DNA of 64,000 bases from Roseiarcus sp963824475 (GTDB lineage Bacteria; Pseudomonadota; Alphaproteobacteria; Rhizobiales; Beijerinckiaceae): contig CAWGPR010000007.1 in NCBI GenBank assembly GCA_963824475.1, forward strand, positions 62,001-126,000, written 5' to 3'. The first letter of the stretch is position 1; each line of letters opens with the position of its first letter. Below, piece after piece: positions 38,087 to 47,488 of this stretch. The notes under the pieces were generated by a model. That model was not told the DNA's origin and ran no database searches. It saw only the letters and a list, made by a program, of their open reading frames with translations. The position numbers were made by a program, and so were the translations under genes.

Positions 38087-38500
38087 ATGCTCAGCCTAAC
38101 GCCACCGCACCACGTCTCGACTCTACCAACTCCAGTCGTCCGGTTCGCGCAAATAGCTGGCGTTCGTCGGCGGCTTGGGGAATGGGTCAAATCGACCCGC
38201 CGCGCCCGTGTCACCAACGTGGTCATGGGTGTTGCTGAAGAGTTGATCGGGTTTCGCATCGGAGCGATCATAGCGGTGTCAGCGGGAATGATCGTGCCCT
38301 TAGTCTTCGCGGCCGTGGGCACGGCTTTGATTCTTTGGGCCCGCGAGAGATCGGGTTCTGATCTGGATCTTAGACGGCGGGCTTGGACGCCTACCGATCG
38401 AGGAGCTGACGCACGAATATCAGTGGCGCCAGGCGAAACGCCGCAGAGAGCAGCGTTGCTACTTACAAGCCCGCGGGGATTGTGCTTGACATGGACTTGA
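38087..38500 (+). CDS. Hypothetical protein with one membrane segment (doubtful)
   Basis: An open frame of about 137 residues starts inside the intron tail and contains one clear hydrophobic segment (FRIGAIIAVSAGMIVPLVFA), flanked by basic residues. No ribosome site is evident and I recognise no family. It may be the 3' part of an older membrane-protein gene. The opposite strand is also open, so this is a weak call. Confidence 0.25.
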   Translation: MLSLTPPHHVSTLPTPVVRFAQIAGVRRRLGEWVKSTRRARVTNVVMGVAEELIGFRIGAIIAVSAGMIVPLVFAAVGTALILWARERSGSDLDLRRRAWTPTDRGADARISVAPGETPQRAALLLTSPRGLCLTWT

Positions 38501-38570
38501 ACGGGCAAGTTTGCGGAGTGCGAAGATACGGATCGCCGCCCAGATCCCCCAGCGTTCTTGGAGATGCGTC

Positions 38571-40199
38571 ATGACGATCGGTCACGACATGACCCCGAGC
38601 ATCGACCCTAGCCGGCAGAAGAGCACGGGGCCGGTGCGGACCAAGCGGCCGATCTATGTCGATCTCCTGCCGCCCTGCAATATCGCCTGCCCTGCCGGCG
38701 AGAACGTCCAGGCCTGGCTGGCGTTCGCCCAAGCCGCCAAGTTTCGAGAGGCCTGGGAGGCGCTCGTCCGGGACAATCCACTGCCGGGCGTGCATGGCCG
38801 GGTCTGCTATCACCCGTGCGAAACGAGCTGCAATCGCAAGGACCTCGACAGTTCTGTCGGCATTCACGCAGTCGAACGCTTTCTGGGGGACCTCGCGGTG
38901 CGGCACGAATGGCCGCTGCCCGTCGAAGCGTGTCGCTCCGGCAAGCGCGTGCTGGTGGTCGGGGCTGGTCCGAGCGGTCTCTCGGCCGCCTATCATCTGA
39001 CGCGGCTTGGCCATGAGGTGGAGATCCACGAGGCAGGACCGCTGCCCGGCGGCATGCTGCATTTCGGCATTCCCGCCTACCGGCTGCCGCGGGAGGATCT
39101 CATGAAGGAGATCCGCCAGATTGAGCGTATTGGCGTCAGGATAGCCGTCAACCACAAAGTCGACGATGTTCTAGCCGAACAGCAAGCGGGTCAGTTTGAC
39201 GCCGTCTTCGTCGCGATCGGCGCCCATCTCTCCAAGCACGTCGACATTCCCGCGCGCGACGCGGTCAAGGTGCTCGATGCGGTGTCGTATTTGCACGATG
39301 TCGAGACCCGGGAGGCGCCGTTGCTCGGCCGCCGCGTGGTGGTTTACGGCGGCGGCAACACTGCCATGGATGCCGCCCGCACAGCGCGTCGCCTTGGCAC
39401 CGAGGAGGCGATGATTGTCTACCGTCGCGACCGGGCCCACATGCCGGCTCATGATTTCGAGGCCGACGAAGCGCTGGCGGAGGGCGTCAAGATCAAATGG
39501 CTGGCGTCGATCAAGGCGATCGACGGCGGTGATCTCACCGTCGAAGTAATGGAGATTGACGCCAACGGCCGCGCCCAGCCGACCGGGCAATTCGAGACGC
39601 TGAAGGCCGACGCGGTGGTGCTCGCCCTCGGCCAGGAGGCGGACAGCGCCTTCCTGCGCAAGATCCCAGAGATAGTTCACCAGGCCGACGGCACGGTGGT
39701 GGTCGGGCCGGACATGATGACCGCCAGGCGGGGCATCTTCGCCGGCGGCGACATGGTGCCGGCCGAGCGCTCTGTCACGGTCGCCACCGGACACGGCAAG
39801 AAGGCGGCGCGCCACATCGACGCTTGGCTGCGCGGCGGTGCCTACAGCCGTCCCGCCAAGCACCCGACGGTCGACTTCGCCGGATTGAACCTGCCGATCT
39901 ATGCGGATGCGATGCGCTCCACCGAACGCGAGCTGCCGGTCGGAGCGCCCCGCGCCGGCTTCGACGAGGTGGTCGCCGGCCTAAGCGAGGCGGAGGTCCT
40001 GCACGAGGCCCGGCGCTGCCTCTCATGCGGCAATTGTTTCGAATGCGACAATTGCTTCGCCGCCTGTCCGGAGGACGCCATCTTCAAGCTGGGCCCCGGC
40101 CGCCGCTACGAGATCAAATACGCGCTCTGCACGGGTTGCGCGGTGTGCGTCGAGCAATGTCCCTGCCACGCCATGGAAATGATCCCCGAGCCGGCGTGA
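38571..40199 (+). CDS. GltD-like FAD/NAD(P) oxidoreductase with C-terminal ferredoxin domain
   Basis: 542 residues; ATG at 38571 with GGAG upstream, preferred over the longer in-frame start at 38511. The N-terminal iron-sulfur region PPCNIACPAGENVQAWL and GRVCYHPCETSCNR precede the FAD motif GAGPSGLSAAYHLTRLGHEV and the NAD(P) motif YGGGNTAMDAARTARR. A C-terminal two-cluster ferredoxin follows (CLSCGNCFECDNCFAACPED and CTGCAVCVEQCPC). Likely moves electrons between NAD(P)H and ferredoxin. It lies 49 bp before a pyruvate:ferredoxin oxidoreductase gene, which suggests they share electrons. Confidence 0.88.
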   Translation: MTIGHDMTPSIDPSRQKSTGPVRTKRPIYVDLLPPCNIACPAGENVQAWLAFAQAAKFREAWEALVRDNPLPGVHGRVCYHPCETSCNRKDLDSSVGIHAVERFLGDLAVRHEWPLPVEACRSGKRVLVVGAGPSGLSAAYHLTRLGHEVEIHEAGPLPGGMLHFGIPAYRLPREDLMKEIRQIERIGVRIAVNHKVDDVLAEQQAGQFDAVFVAIGAHLSKHVDIPARDAVKVLDAVSYLHDVETREAPLLGRRVVVYGGGNTAMDAARTARRLGTEEAMIVYRRDRAHMPAHDFEADEALAEGVKIKWLASIKAIDGGDLTVEVMEIDANGRAQPTGQFETLKADAVVLALGQEADSAFLRKIPEIVHQADGTVVVGPDMMTARRGIFAGGDMVPAERSVTVATGHGKKAARHIDAWLRGGAYSRPAKHPTVDFAGLNLPIYADAMRSTERELPVGAPRAGFDEVVAGLSEAEVLHEARRCLSCGNCFECDNCFAACPEDAIFKLGPGRRYEIKYALCTGCAVCVEQCPCHAMEMIPEPA

Positions 40200-40248
40200 G
40201 GCAGTCCGCGCCGGCTTGCCGGTCGGAAATTCGCAAGGAGGCCGAGTG

Positions 40249-43200
40249 ATGGGCACGCGGACGACGATGGACGGCAACACCGCCGTCGCGCATGTCGCCT
40301 ATCGCGTCAATGAGGTGTGCGCGATCTTCCCGATCACTCCGTCGTCGACCATGGCTGAACTGGCCGACCAGTGGTCGGCTGAAGGTCTCAAGAACATCTG
40401 GGGGAATGTCCCCGTGGTGCAGGAGATGCAGAGCGAGGGAGGGGCCGCCGGCGCCGTCCATGGCGCGCTGCAATCCGGAGCGATGACCACGACCTTCACC
40501 GCCTCGCAGGGGCTGATGCTGATGCTGCCCAACATGTTCAAGATAGCCGGGGAGCTGACCCCAACGGTGTTTCATGTCGCGGCTCGGTCGCTCGCCACGT
40601 CGGCGCTGTCGATCTTCGGAGACCATTCCGACGTCATGACCGCCCGCGCCACCGGCTTCGCGCTCATTTCCTCGGGTAACGTACAGGAAGCTCATGATGC
40701 AGCGCTGATCGCGCAGGCGGCGACGCTTCAGTCGCGCGTGCCGTTCCTCCATTTCTTCGACGGCTTCAGGACCTCGCACGAGCTCAATACCTTGTCGCTC
40801 CTTAGCGACGATGACATCCGGTCGCTGATCCCGAACGAACTGGTCCGCGCCCACCGCTCTCGCGCGCTCAACCCCGAACATCCTTTCATTCGTGGCACCG
40901 CGCATAATCCCGACACGTTTTTCCAGGCTCGCGAGGCGGTAAGCCCCTTCTACGCCAAGGCCCCCGCCATCGTGGCAAAGGTCATGGCGCAGTTCGACGC
41001 TCTCACCGGGCGTCGCTATGGGCTGTTCGAGTATGAAGGGGCGGCGGACGCGGAACGTGTTCTTGTCCTGATGGGTTCGGGCGCGGAGACCGCGCGCCAG
41101 ACGGTCATGGCGCTGGTCGCTAAGGGCGCTAAGGTCGGCGTTCTGCAGGTTCGCCTCTATCGGCCATTCTCGGCGGCCGATTTCCTCGCTGCATTGCCTG
41201 CCTCTGTCACCGCGATCGCCGTCCTAGAGCAGACCAAAGAACCGGGCTCGCCCGGCGAGCCCCTCTATCTCGATGTGGTGGTCACCCTCGCCGAGGCGGT
41301 AGGCCGAGGCGAACGAGCGTCGATGCCGCAGGTGGTCGGCGGCCGCTACGGGATTTCGTCAAAGGACTTCACTCCCGCGATGGCGAAGGCGGCGCTCGAC
41401 GAACTCCTCAAGCGCGACGCAAACAACCGCTTTGCGGCACGGAACGGCTTCACCGTCGGGATCAATGACGACGTGTCTCATACGAGTCTCGAGATCGATC
41501 CCGGTTTCTCGATCGAAGCCGACAGCGTCACCCGCGCGGTCTTCTACGGCCTCGGCGCCGACGGAACGGTCGGGGCCAACAAGAACAGCGTGAAAATCAT
41601 CGCCGAGGATGCCGGGCGCTACGCCCAAGGTTATTTCGTTTACAATTCTCACAAATCGGGCGCCCAGACCATTTCGCACCTCCGTTTCGGGCCGGATCCG
41701 ATCAAGTCTCCCTATCTGATCGCCGAGGCGGACTTCGTCGCTTGCCACCAGGCAGGCTTCCTCGAGCGACAAGATGTCCTGCGGCTGGCGGCGCCGGGCG
41801 GCGTCTTCCTGCTCAATGCACCCTACGGACCTGACGAGGTCTTCGACGAGCTGCCGCGGCCGGTACAGCGGCAGATCATCGACAAGCGCCTCCGCTTCTT
41901 CGTCATCGATGCCTCCAAGGTTGCCCGTGAGGTGGGTCTTCCCGGGCGCACCAACACCATTCTCCAGACCTGCTTCTTCGCGATCTCCGGCGTGCTGCCC
42001 CGCGAGGCGGCGATCCGGCACATCAAGGAATCGATCCGCAAGACTTACGGCCGCAAGGGCGACGCGGTGGTGGCCAAGAACTTTGCCGCGGTCGATGGCA
42101 CGCTGGCGCGCCTCTACCAGGTCGAGGCGCCGGCGGCCGTGAGCAGTGAGCGGGACTTGCCCTTGATCGTGCCCGACACTGCCCCCGACTTCGTGCGGCG
42201 GGTGACGGCCAGGATGATGGTCGGGCGCGGTGACGACATTCCCGTCAGCCTGATGCCGCCGGACGGTACCTTTCCGTCGGGCACCAGCGCCTACGAGAAG
42301 CGGAACATCGCCGAAGTCGTGCCGGTTTGGGAAGAGGATCTCTGTATCCAATGTGGACAATGCAGCTTCGTCTGCCCGCATAGCGTCATTCGCGCGCGTT
42401 ACTATCACGAGGACGCGCTCGCCGCGGCGCCCCGCTCGTTCAAGTCCGCCCCGGTCAACGCGCGCGGCTACCCGGAAGCCCGCTTCAGCTTGCAGTTCTA
42501 TGTTGAGGACTGCACCGGCTGCGGCCTCTGTGTCGAAGCCTGCCCGGCGGTCAGCCCGCGCGAGCCAGGGGTCAAGGCCATCAACCTCACCAACAAGGAG
42601 TCGCTGATCGCGAGCGAACGCGTCAACATCTCCTTCTTCGAGAAGCTTCCGGTCAATGACCGCGCTCGCGTCGATTTCGCCAACGTTCGCGGCGTGCAGT
42701 TCCTCGAGCCCTTGTTTGAGTTCTCCGGAGCCTGCGCCGGATGCGGCGAGACGCCGTATCTCAAGCTCCTCTCGCAATTGTTCGGGGACCGCGCTCAAAT
42801 CGCCAATGCCACCGGCTGCTCGTCGATCTACGGCGCCAACCAGCCGGTGACGCCATGGACGAAGGACCACGAGGGCCGCGGGCCGGCATGGTCAAATTCG
42901 CTGTTCGAGGACAATGCCGAGTTCGGGCTGGGCTTTCGGCTGGCTGCCGACAAGCATCTCGAACTCGCCCGGACGCTGCTCCGTCAGCTCGCGGCGGTAG
43001 TCGGCGAGGACCTTGCGAACGGCATCGTCACGGCTCCGCAGATCCGGGAGTCCGAGATCCGGGCCCAGCGGATCCGGGTCGCCGAACTCAAGACACGGCT
43101 CCTCAAGCTCTTCGGCGAGGCTGTCCACGATCTCCTCTCGGTCGTCGATCATCTTGTGCGGCGGAGCATCTGGATCGTCGGTGGCGACGGTTGGGCCTAC

Positions 43201-43851
43201 GACATCGGCTATGGCGGACTCGACCACGTGATGGCGAGCGGTCGCGACGTCAACATCCTGGTGCTCGATACGGAGGTCTATTCCAACACTGGCGGCCAAG
43301 CATCGAAGGCGACGCCCCTCGGAGCCGTGGCCAAGTTCGCGACCGCCGGCAAGCGTGTTGCGCGCAAGGACCTCGCCCTTCAGGCGATCGCCTATGGCAA
43401 TGTCTACGTTGCGCAAGTCGCCATGGGCGCCAACCCGCAACAGACACTGGACGCGTTCCGTGAGGCCGAAGCCTACGAAGGAACATCCCTCATTCTGGCC
43501 TACAGCCAGTGCATCGCCCACGGCATTGACATGCGCTTCGGCATGAAGCAGCAAGACCTCGCCGTTGCGAGCGGCTATTGGCCCCTGCTTCGGTTCAATC
43601 CAAGTATGCGCACGATTGGTCAGAACCCGTTCCGGCTCGACTCGCCGCGCCCGACCATCCCGTTCAAGGATTATGCCTACAACGAGATCCGCTACTCATC
43701 CCTCGCGGAGGCACGGCCCAATGAAGCGGCTTCGCTGCTAGCCGCCGCCCAGACGGCCGTCGTCGAGAAATACCGCCAATACGAGGACCTTGCCACGCGC
43801 GACGGCAGCCGGTTTCAGGTCGGCGGCGACACCGCCAAGTCGGTAACCTAG
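40249..43851 (+). CDS. nifJ: Pyruvate:ferredoxin (flavodoxin) oxidoreductase
   Basis: 1200 residues, single-chain type. ATG at 40249 with AAGGAGG upstream. The N-terminal pyrimidine-binding domain (VNEVCAIFPITPSSTMAELA), domain II, two [4Fe-4S] clusters (CIQCGQCSFVCP; CTGCGLCVEACP) and the C-terminal TPP domain with a further cluster (CAGCGETPYLKLLSQLFGD; GGDGWAYDIGYGGLDHV; NTGGQASKATP) are all present. Oxidizes pyruvate to acetyl-CoA and CO2 with reduction of ferredoxin or flavodoxin, in the cytoplasm under low oxygen. In diazotrophs it can feed nitrogenase. No nif genes are in the window. Confidence 0.95.
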   Translation: MGTRTTMDGNTAVAHVAYRVNEVCAIFPITPSSTMAELADQWSAEGLKNIWGNVPVVQEMQSEGGAAGAVHGALQSGAMTTTFTASQGLMLMLPNMFKIAGELTPTVFHVAARSLATSALSIFGDHSDVMTARATGFALISSGNVQEAHDAALIAQAATLQSRVPFLHFFDGFRTSHELNTLSLLSDDDIRSLIPNELVRAHRSRALNPEHPFIRGTAHNPDTFFQAREAVSPFYAKAPAIVAKVMAQFDALTGRRYGLFEYEGAADAERVLVLMGSGAETARQTVMALVAKGAKVGVLQVRLYRPFSAADFLAALPASVTAIAVLEQTKEPGSPGEPLYLDVVVTLAEAVGRGERASMPQVVGGRYGISSKDFTPAMAKAALDELLKRDANNRFAARNGFTVGINDDVSHTSLEIDPGFSIEADSVTRAVFYGLGADGTVGANKNSVKIIAEDAGRYAQGYFVYNSHKSGAQTISHLRFGPDPIKSPYLIAEADFVACHQAGFLERQDVLRLAAPGGVFLLNAPYGPDEVFDELPRPVQRQIIDKRLRFFVIDASKVAREVGLPGRTNTILQTCFFAISGVLPREAAIRHIKESIRKTYGRKGDAVVAKNFAAVDGTLARLYQVEAPAAVSSERDLPLIVPDTAPDFVRRVTARMMVGRGDDIPVSLMPPDGTFPSGTSAYEKRNIAEVVPVWEEDLCIQCGQCSFVCPHSVIRARYYHEDALAAAPRSFKSAPVNARGYPEARFSLQFYVEDCTGCGLCVEACPAVSPREPGVKAINLTNKESLIASERVNISFFEKLPVNDRARVDFANVRGVQFLEPLFEFSGACAGCGETPYLKLLSQLFGDRAQIANATGCSSIYGANQPVTPWTKDHEGRGPAWSNSLFEDNAEFGLGFRLAADKHLELARTLLRQLAAVVGEDLANGIVTAPQIRESEIRAQRIRVAELKTRLLKLFGEAVHDLLSVVDHLVRRSIWIVGGDGWAYDIGYGGLDHVMASGRDVNILVLDTEVYSNTGGQASKATPLGAVAKFATAGKRVARKDLALQAIAYGNVYVAQVAMGANPQQTLDAFREAEAYEGTSLILAYSQCIAHGIDMRFGMKQQDLAVASGYWPLLRFNPSMRTIGQNPFRLDSPRPTIPFKDYAYNEIRYSSLAEARPNEAASLLAAAQTAVVEKYRQYEDLATRDGSRFQVGGDTAKSVT

Positions 43852-43901
43852 CCGCGCCGGTGCGAACCCTGATGTAATCGTCGCTGAGGCGGGAGGAAGT
43901 C

Positions 43902-44897
43902 ATGGATTTGGCGACAAGGTATATGGGCCTTGACCTGAAGAACCCTCTGGTGGCGTCCGCTTCGCCGCTTAACGCCGACCTCGGCAATCTCAAGCGCCTC
44001 GAGGACGTCGGGACCGCGGCCGTGGTGCTTCCCTCTCTCTTCGAAGAGCAGATCGAGGCGGATGCTGCGCGTTACGACCATCTGACCGGCGTGAACGCCG
44101 AAAGTTCGCCTGAAGCGCAGAGCTATTTTCCTGCACCAGCTGACTACAAGGTCGGGCCGCGGCAATACCTTGACCTCGTTCGACGCGCGAGCGGCTCGCT
44201 CGACATTCCCGTCATCGCCAGCCTAAACGGCACGACGGACCATGGTTGGATTTCCTACGCCAAGTCGATCGAGGAAGCCGGCGCCGCGGCACTGGAACTC
44301 AATATCTACTTCATCCCCGCTGACCTTTCGCTGACCGGCCACGACGTCGAGCAACGCTATCTGGACATCCTGAAAGCGGTGCGGGCCATGGTCTCAATTC
44401 CGATCGCGGTCAAGCTCAGCCCCTATTTCAGCGCGGTCGGCAGCATGGCGCTGACCCTCGAACGGGCCGGCGCCGACGCCCTCGTGTTGTTCAATCGATT
44501 CTACGAGCCTGATCTCGATATCGCGCGGCTGCAGGTCCTGACCGACCTCAACCTCAGCCAGCCGAACGAGATTCGCCTGCCATTGCTCTGGCTCGCGGTT
44601 CTCTCCGGCCGCGTGAAAGTGTCTCTCGCCGCTACGACGGGAGTCGCCTCCGCCGACGAGGTCGTGAAATACCTCCTTGTCGGGGCCGACGTCGTGATGA
44701 CCACCTCGGCCCTTTTGCGTCACGGGGTGGACTATGTGGCAGTCTTGCTCGCCGGACTGACTTCGTGGTTACGGGCGCGGGAGTTCGCTTCGCTGAATCA
44801 CATGCGCGGGATCATGAGCCAGCAGAGGGTGCAGGACCCGCAAGCCTTCGAACGAGCCAGCTATATCAAGATCCTGCAGGGATACGGCGGCAGCTAG
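43902..44897 (+). CDS. Dihydroorotate-dehydrogenase-like flavoprotein
   Basis: 331 residues; strong GGAGGAA ribosome site. A TIM barrel of the DHODH-like family starts YMGLDLKNPLVASASPLNAD and has the FMN/substrate blocks IASLNGTTDHGW, ELNIYF, VKLSPYFS and GADVVMTTSALLRHG. In true DHODH the product of catalysis is orotate; this subfamily typically travels with PFOR and GltD-like genes and is unlikely to be the housekeeping PyrD. 50 bp after nifJ, so probably cotranscribed. Actual substrate unknown. Confidence 0.82.
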   Translation: MDLATRYMGLDLKNPLVASASPLNADLGNLKRLEDVGTAAVVLPSLFEEQIEADAARYDHLTGVNAESSPEAQSYFPAPADYKVGPRQYLDLVRRASGSLDIPVIASLNGTTDHGWISYAKSIEEAGAAALELNIYFIPADLSLTGHDVEQRYLDILKAVRAMVSIPIAVKLSPYFSAVGSMALTLERAGADALVLFNRFYEPDLDIARLQVLTDLNLSQPNEIRLPLLWLAVLSGRVKVSLAATTGVASADEVVKYLLVGADVVMTTSALLRHGVDYVAVLLAGLTSWLRAREFASLNHMRGIMSQQRVQDPQAFERASYIKILQGYGGS

Positions 44898-45028
44898 AGC
44901 CTCCCGCGTTTAGGTTTATGCGTAGCAATATCCTGACCCGATGCGCGCCTGAATGCGGCGGAAAGATCGGATTCTCTCGAAGGTGCGATGCGTTGAAGCG
45001 GAAGTGAGGTGGCGTTGGACGTTGAAGG

Positions 45029-45827
45029 GGCCCTGTCACGCGAACTGAATTTGGCCGCGCGAAGATTGGAAGTCCCAGATGAGGTTCAGGCCGCGGTTGC
45101 GGCTCGCCACGTCCGGAACGCTTCGTCTCGGAAGACGCGGAGCGTGCGGCGGGATGTGAGATGGCGCTGGACGTTGAAGGTGTTTTGGATGGCGGCGTGA
45201 ATGGACAAGAGGCGCTGGGCGGATCCGGGCGATTTGAAACGCTGCATCTTGCGCTCGCGTCGTCGTGTCGGCTGGTGCGAATTCTCAGCCCGATTGTTCC
45301 TGCGCAAGCCCTGCTCGTGGCGAGCCGACAATCCGATTTCGGACTTTGCCGCGCCGTAAGAGCGCAGTTTGTCGGTAACCAGCACATCAGGCGCGAAGCC
45401 TTGTTTCTTAAGCAGCTTGCGCATCAATTTCACGGCTGCAGTCTTGTCGCGCCGCCGCTGCACAAGGAGGTCGAGAACCTCGCCTTCGTCGTCAACCGCG
45501 CGCCACAGCCAGAACTGCCGGCCCACGATCATCACCGCCATCTCATCGAGATGCCACCGCGACGTTGGCCGCGGGCGTCGACGGCGAAGTTCTCGGGCGA
45601 ATAACGGCCCGAATTTCAATACCCATCGCCGCACGGTTTCGTAGGAGACATCCAGACCACGCTCGGCGAGCAGATCCTCGACGTCGCGATAGCTGAGCGT
45701 GAAACGCAGATAGAGCCAAACCGCGTGCCGGATGATGGCGGGCGGAAACTGATGGCGGGCAAACGAGATCGTCATGCGCCATCTTACCCGTCAACCGGAT
45801 GCGCGCTACCGTTCGCGTGACAAGGCC
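45029..45827 (-). mobile_element. IS6-family insertion sequence, 799 bp
   Basis: Inverted repeats GGCCCTGTCACGCGAAC (left) and GGCCTTGTCACGCGAAC (right, read inward) match at 16 of 17 positions. Its right end has removed the 5' part of an aldehyde dehydrogenase gene. Flanking octamers differ, suggesting deletion or replicon fusion of the IS6 kind. The 44898-45028 stretch to its left holds no gene. Confidence 0.85.
45086..45775 (-). CDS. IS6-family transposase
   Basis: 229 residues with DDE residues in WHLDEMAVMI, VTDKLRSYGA and RAENSHQPTRRRERKMQR. Clearly diverged from the IS6 transposase at 15163-15861, so a different element. Looks intact. Confidence 0.93.
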   Translation of the reverse strand: MTISFARHQFPPAIIRHAVWLYLRFTLSYRDVEDLLAERGLDVSYETVRRWVLKFGPLFARELRRRRPRPTSRWHLDEMAVMIVGRQFWLWRAVDDEGEVLDLLVQRRRDKTAAVKLMRKLLKKQGFAPDVLVTDKLRSYGAAKSEIGLSARHEQGLRRNNRAENSHQPTRRRERKMQRFKSPGSAQRLLSIHAAIQNTFNVQRHLTSRRTLRVFRDEAFRTWRAATAA

Positions 45828-46338
45828 TCCCGTGCTGCACGAGCACGTTCGCGCGCGCACCGCCGCACATGTCGCAGATGCGCTCCGGCGGGGCGGCCGG
45901 CTCATCGTCGGCGGATCGCCACCGAAGGGGGAAGAGTACAAGCAGGGGTTCTTCTTTAATCCCACGCTGATCGACGGCGCAGACGACGGCGCGCTCGTGA
46001 TGACTGAGGAGAGTTACGGCCCGATCGCTGCAGTGCGCCGCGTCAGCGACGACGCCGAAGCGCTCGCGGTCGCCAACGCACTTCCCTACGGCCTCGCGTC
46101 TTATGTTTATTCGCGCGACCTCGACCGAGCCTGGTCGTTTGCGGAGCGCATTGAGTGCGGCCAAGTGGGAGTCAATGTGAACGACACGACTGAGCTCCAG
46201 GCGCCGTTCGGCGGTTGGAAGCTCTCGGGCTTTGGCCGCGAGCTCGGGCGAGAAGGGCTGATGGCGTTTCGCGAGCTCAAACACATCAGATTGCGTTTGC
46301 GCAACAGCACAATCCGTTCGGCCAATGGCGAGTCATAG
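45828..46338 (+). pseudogene. Aldehyde dehydrogenase, C-terminal third only
   Basis: The frame emerging from the IS6 right end encodes about 170 residues of an aldehyde dehydrogenase: VADALRRGGRLIVGG, FFFNPTLIDGADDGALVMTE, EESYGPIAAVRRVSD, LPYGLASYVYSRDLDRAW and PFGGWKLSGFGRELGREGL. The NAD-binding half and the catalytic cysteine are missing. Not functional. Confidence 0.85.
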
Positions 46339-46402
46339 CGTTTGGGGGGAACGCATAGCCGGTTCTGCCCGCATATCGCGCCGCCTGTCGTCGCGTACGA
46401 GG

Positions 46403-46534
46403 TCGAACTTGAGGAAGCAGGGCTGGCCGATTGGCCTGTCGACCGTGTTCGAGGGATACCGGTGGAGCGCCATCGGCGTTCTGGGACTGGCTTTGCCCCT
46501 GGCGGGGAACGTCGTTATCTTCTCGCCGCTTTGA
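46403..46534 (+). pseudogene. C-terminal scrap of an EamA/DMT-type membrane exporter
   Basis: The plus-strand frame ending at 46534 reads GWPIGLSTVFEGYRW followed by SAIGVLGLALPLAGNVVIF, the usual last helix of EamA-family transporters. Nothing upstream continues the gene. The call rests on this short stretch. Confidence 0.35.
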
Positions 46535-46606
46535 AGCAAAGCGAGTAAACCTGCCGCGCGCCAACTCGACCGGAAATACGTCCGTCGCGGCGCGGAAGCA
46601 CCTGGT

Positions 46607-47080
46607 TCATTCGTCGTCGGCGTTGTTCTCTTGCCTCTCCGCTCTCTCTATAGCTTGACCAAGCTCGTCGTACAGCTTCTGCTGCTCCTCGGTCCACACG
46701 AACTCTTGCGGCGTTGTCGGAAATTCTTGAAACTCGGGCGCCGCCGCGCGGTCAACGAGCTCCGCCTCGCGGTCCAGTTTCACCACCAGTTTGATCGCCG
46801 CCATGTCGCCCTTCATGGCCCGTTGGACAAGGCTGGCCTCGGCCAACTCGCGCTCGGCCATCTTGATCGGCTCGCCGTTGTCGCTATTGCGGACGGCCAC
46901 TTTTCCGTTCAGTCCCTTCTTTACGTCCATCGCCACGGTGGTGCTGCGCTTGCGCCTGCGACCTTTATGGCCAGAATGGCCCTGCCGAAACCGAGTGTCC
47001 TTAGGCGGATTGCCGTACCCAACCCCGTCGTCTCGTTTTTCGCGTCGGGGTTCGCCGGCGTTCAATTTACGCTTGCTCAT
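46607..47080 (-). CDS. DUF5681 domain protein
   Basis: 157 residues from ATG 47080 with GAGGAG upstream. The DUF5681 motif VGYGNPPKDTRFRQGHSGHK lies near residues 20-39 and is followed by a very basic stretch, so nucleic-acid binding is plausible. The C-terminal part is acidic and helical (WTEEQQKLYDELGQAIERAE). DUF5681 genes are common in prophages and islands, often next to ParB/DNA-methylase genes, as here (methylase remnant just upstream). Function unknown. Confidence 0.75.
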   Translation of the reverse strand: MSKRKLNAGEPRREKRDDGVGYGNPPKDTRFRQGHSGHKGRRRKRSTTVAMDVKKGLNGKVAVRNSDNGEPIKMAERELAEASLVQRAMKGDMAAIKLVVKLDREAELVDRAAAPEFQEFPTTPQEFVWTEEQQKLYDELGQAIERAERQENNADDE

Positions 47081-47145
47081 CGTCACGCTCCTCATCAGCG
47101 ATTTCATCACTGTCAAGAGCGACCGCGTCGCTCGAACTCGGACTT

Positions 47146-47488
47146 TCAAGGGCGGAAGCCGTCGCGCGCGTCCGAGCCGAGGCTGGAGGCGCCGGGGTAC
47201 GTCCAGACATTGGAGCGCCATCGTCCATGCCGGCCGAGCTCGATGTTGTTGACATGGGGCGCGTCGCCCTTCTTGAAGAACGGGAGAAGCTCATGCTGGG
47301 ACCGCCAAAGGCTACCCTGGCCGCCATTCGACTTCGCCCACACGACCAGGTTGATGAGGGGGAGTCCGAGCTGTCGCCCGCAGGCGAGCACAAGTTCGAC
47401 CGAGCGCCAATCGATGAAGGTGGCCATGAGGCCGCCGTCGACGAGTTCGAACTCGTCGCCGCCGACATCCAGGCGTGGTTGGGCGCCC
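47146..47488 (-). pseudogene. C-terminal fragment of a DNA methyltransferase
   Basis: Minus-strand frame: GGLMATFIDWRSVELVLACG, LPLINLVVWAKSNGGQGSLW, RSQHELLPFFKKGDAPHVNN and RSNVWTYPGASSLGSDARDG. This matches island-type ParB-linked N4/N6 DNA methylases. The catalytic DPPY part and the tail are absent. The 5' side is joined to an IS630 transposase fragment. Probably a relic of the same mobile segment as the DUF5681 gene. Confidence 0.75.

Noticed and set aside
38486..38514. TTGACA before the GltD-like gene as a -35 box
   Set aside because: No acceptable -10 box at the right distance (GTTTGC).
41359..42870. 503-codon minus-strand frame inside nifJ
   Set aside because: It lies wholly opposite a strongly conserved PFOR gene and matches no family; an antisense shadow.
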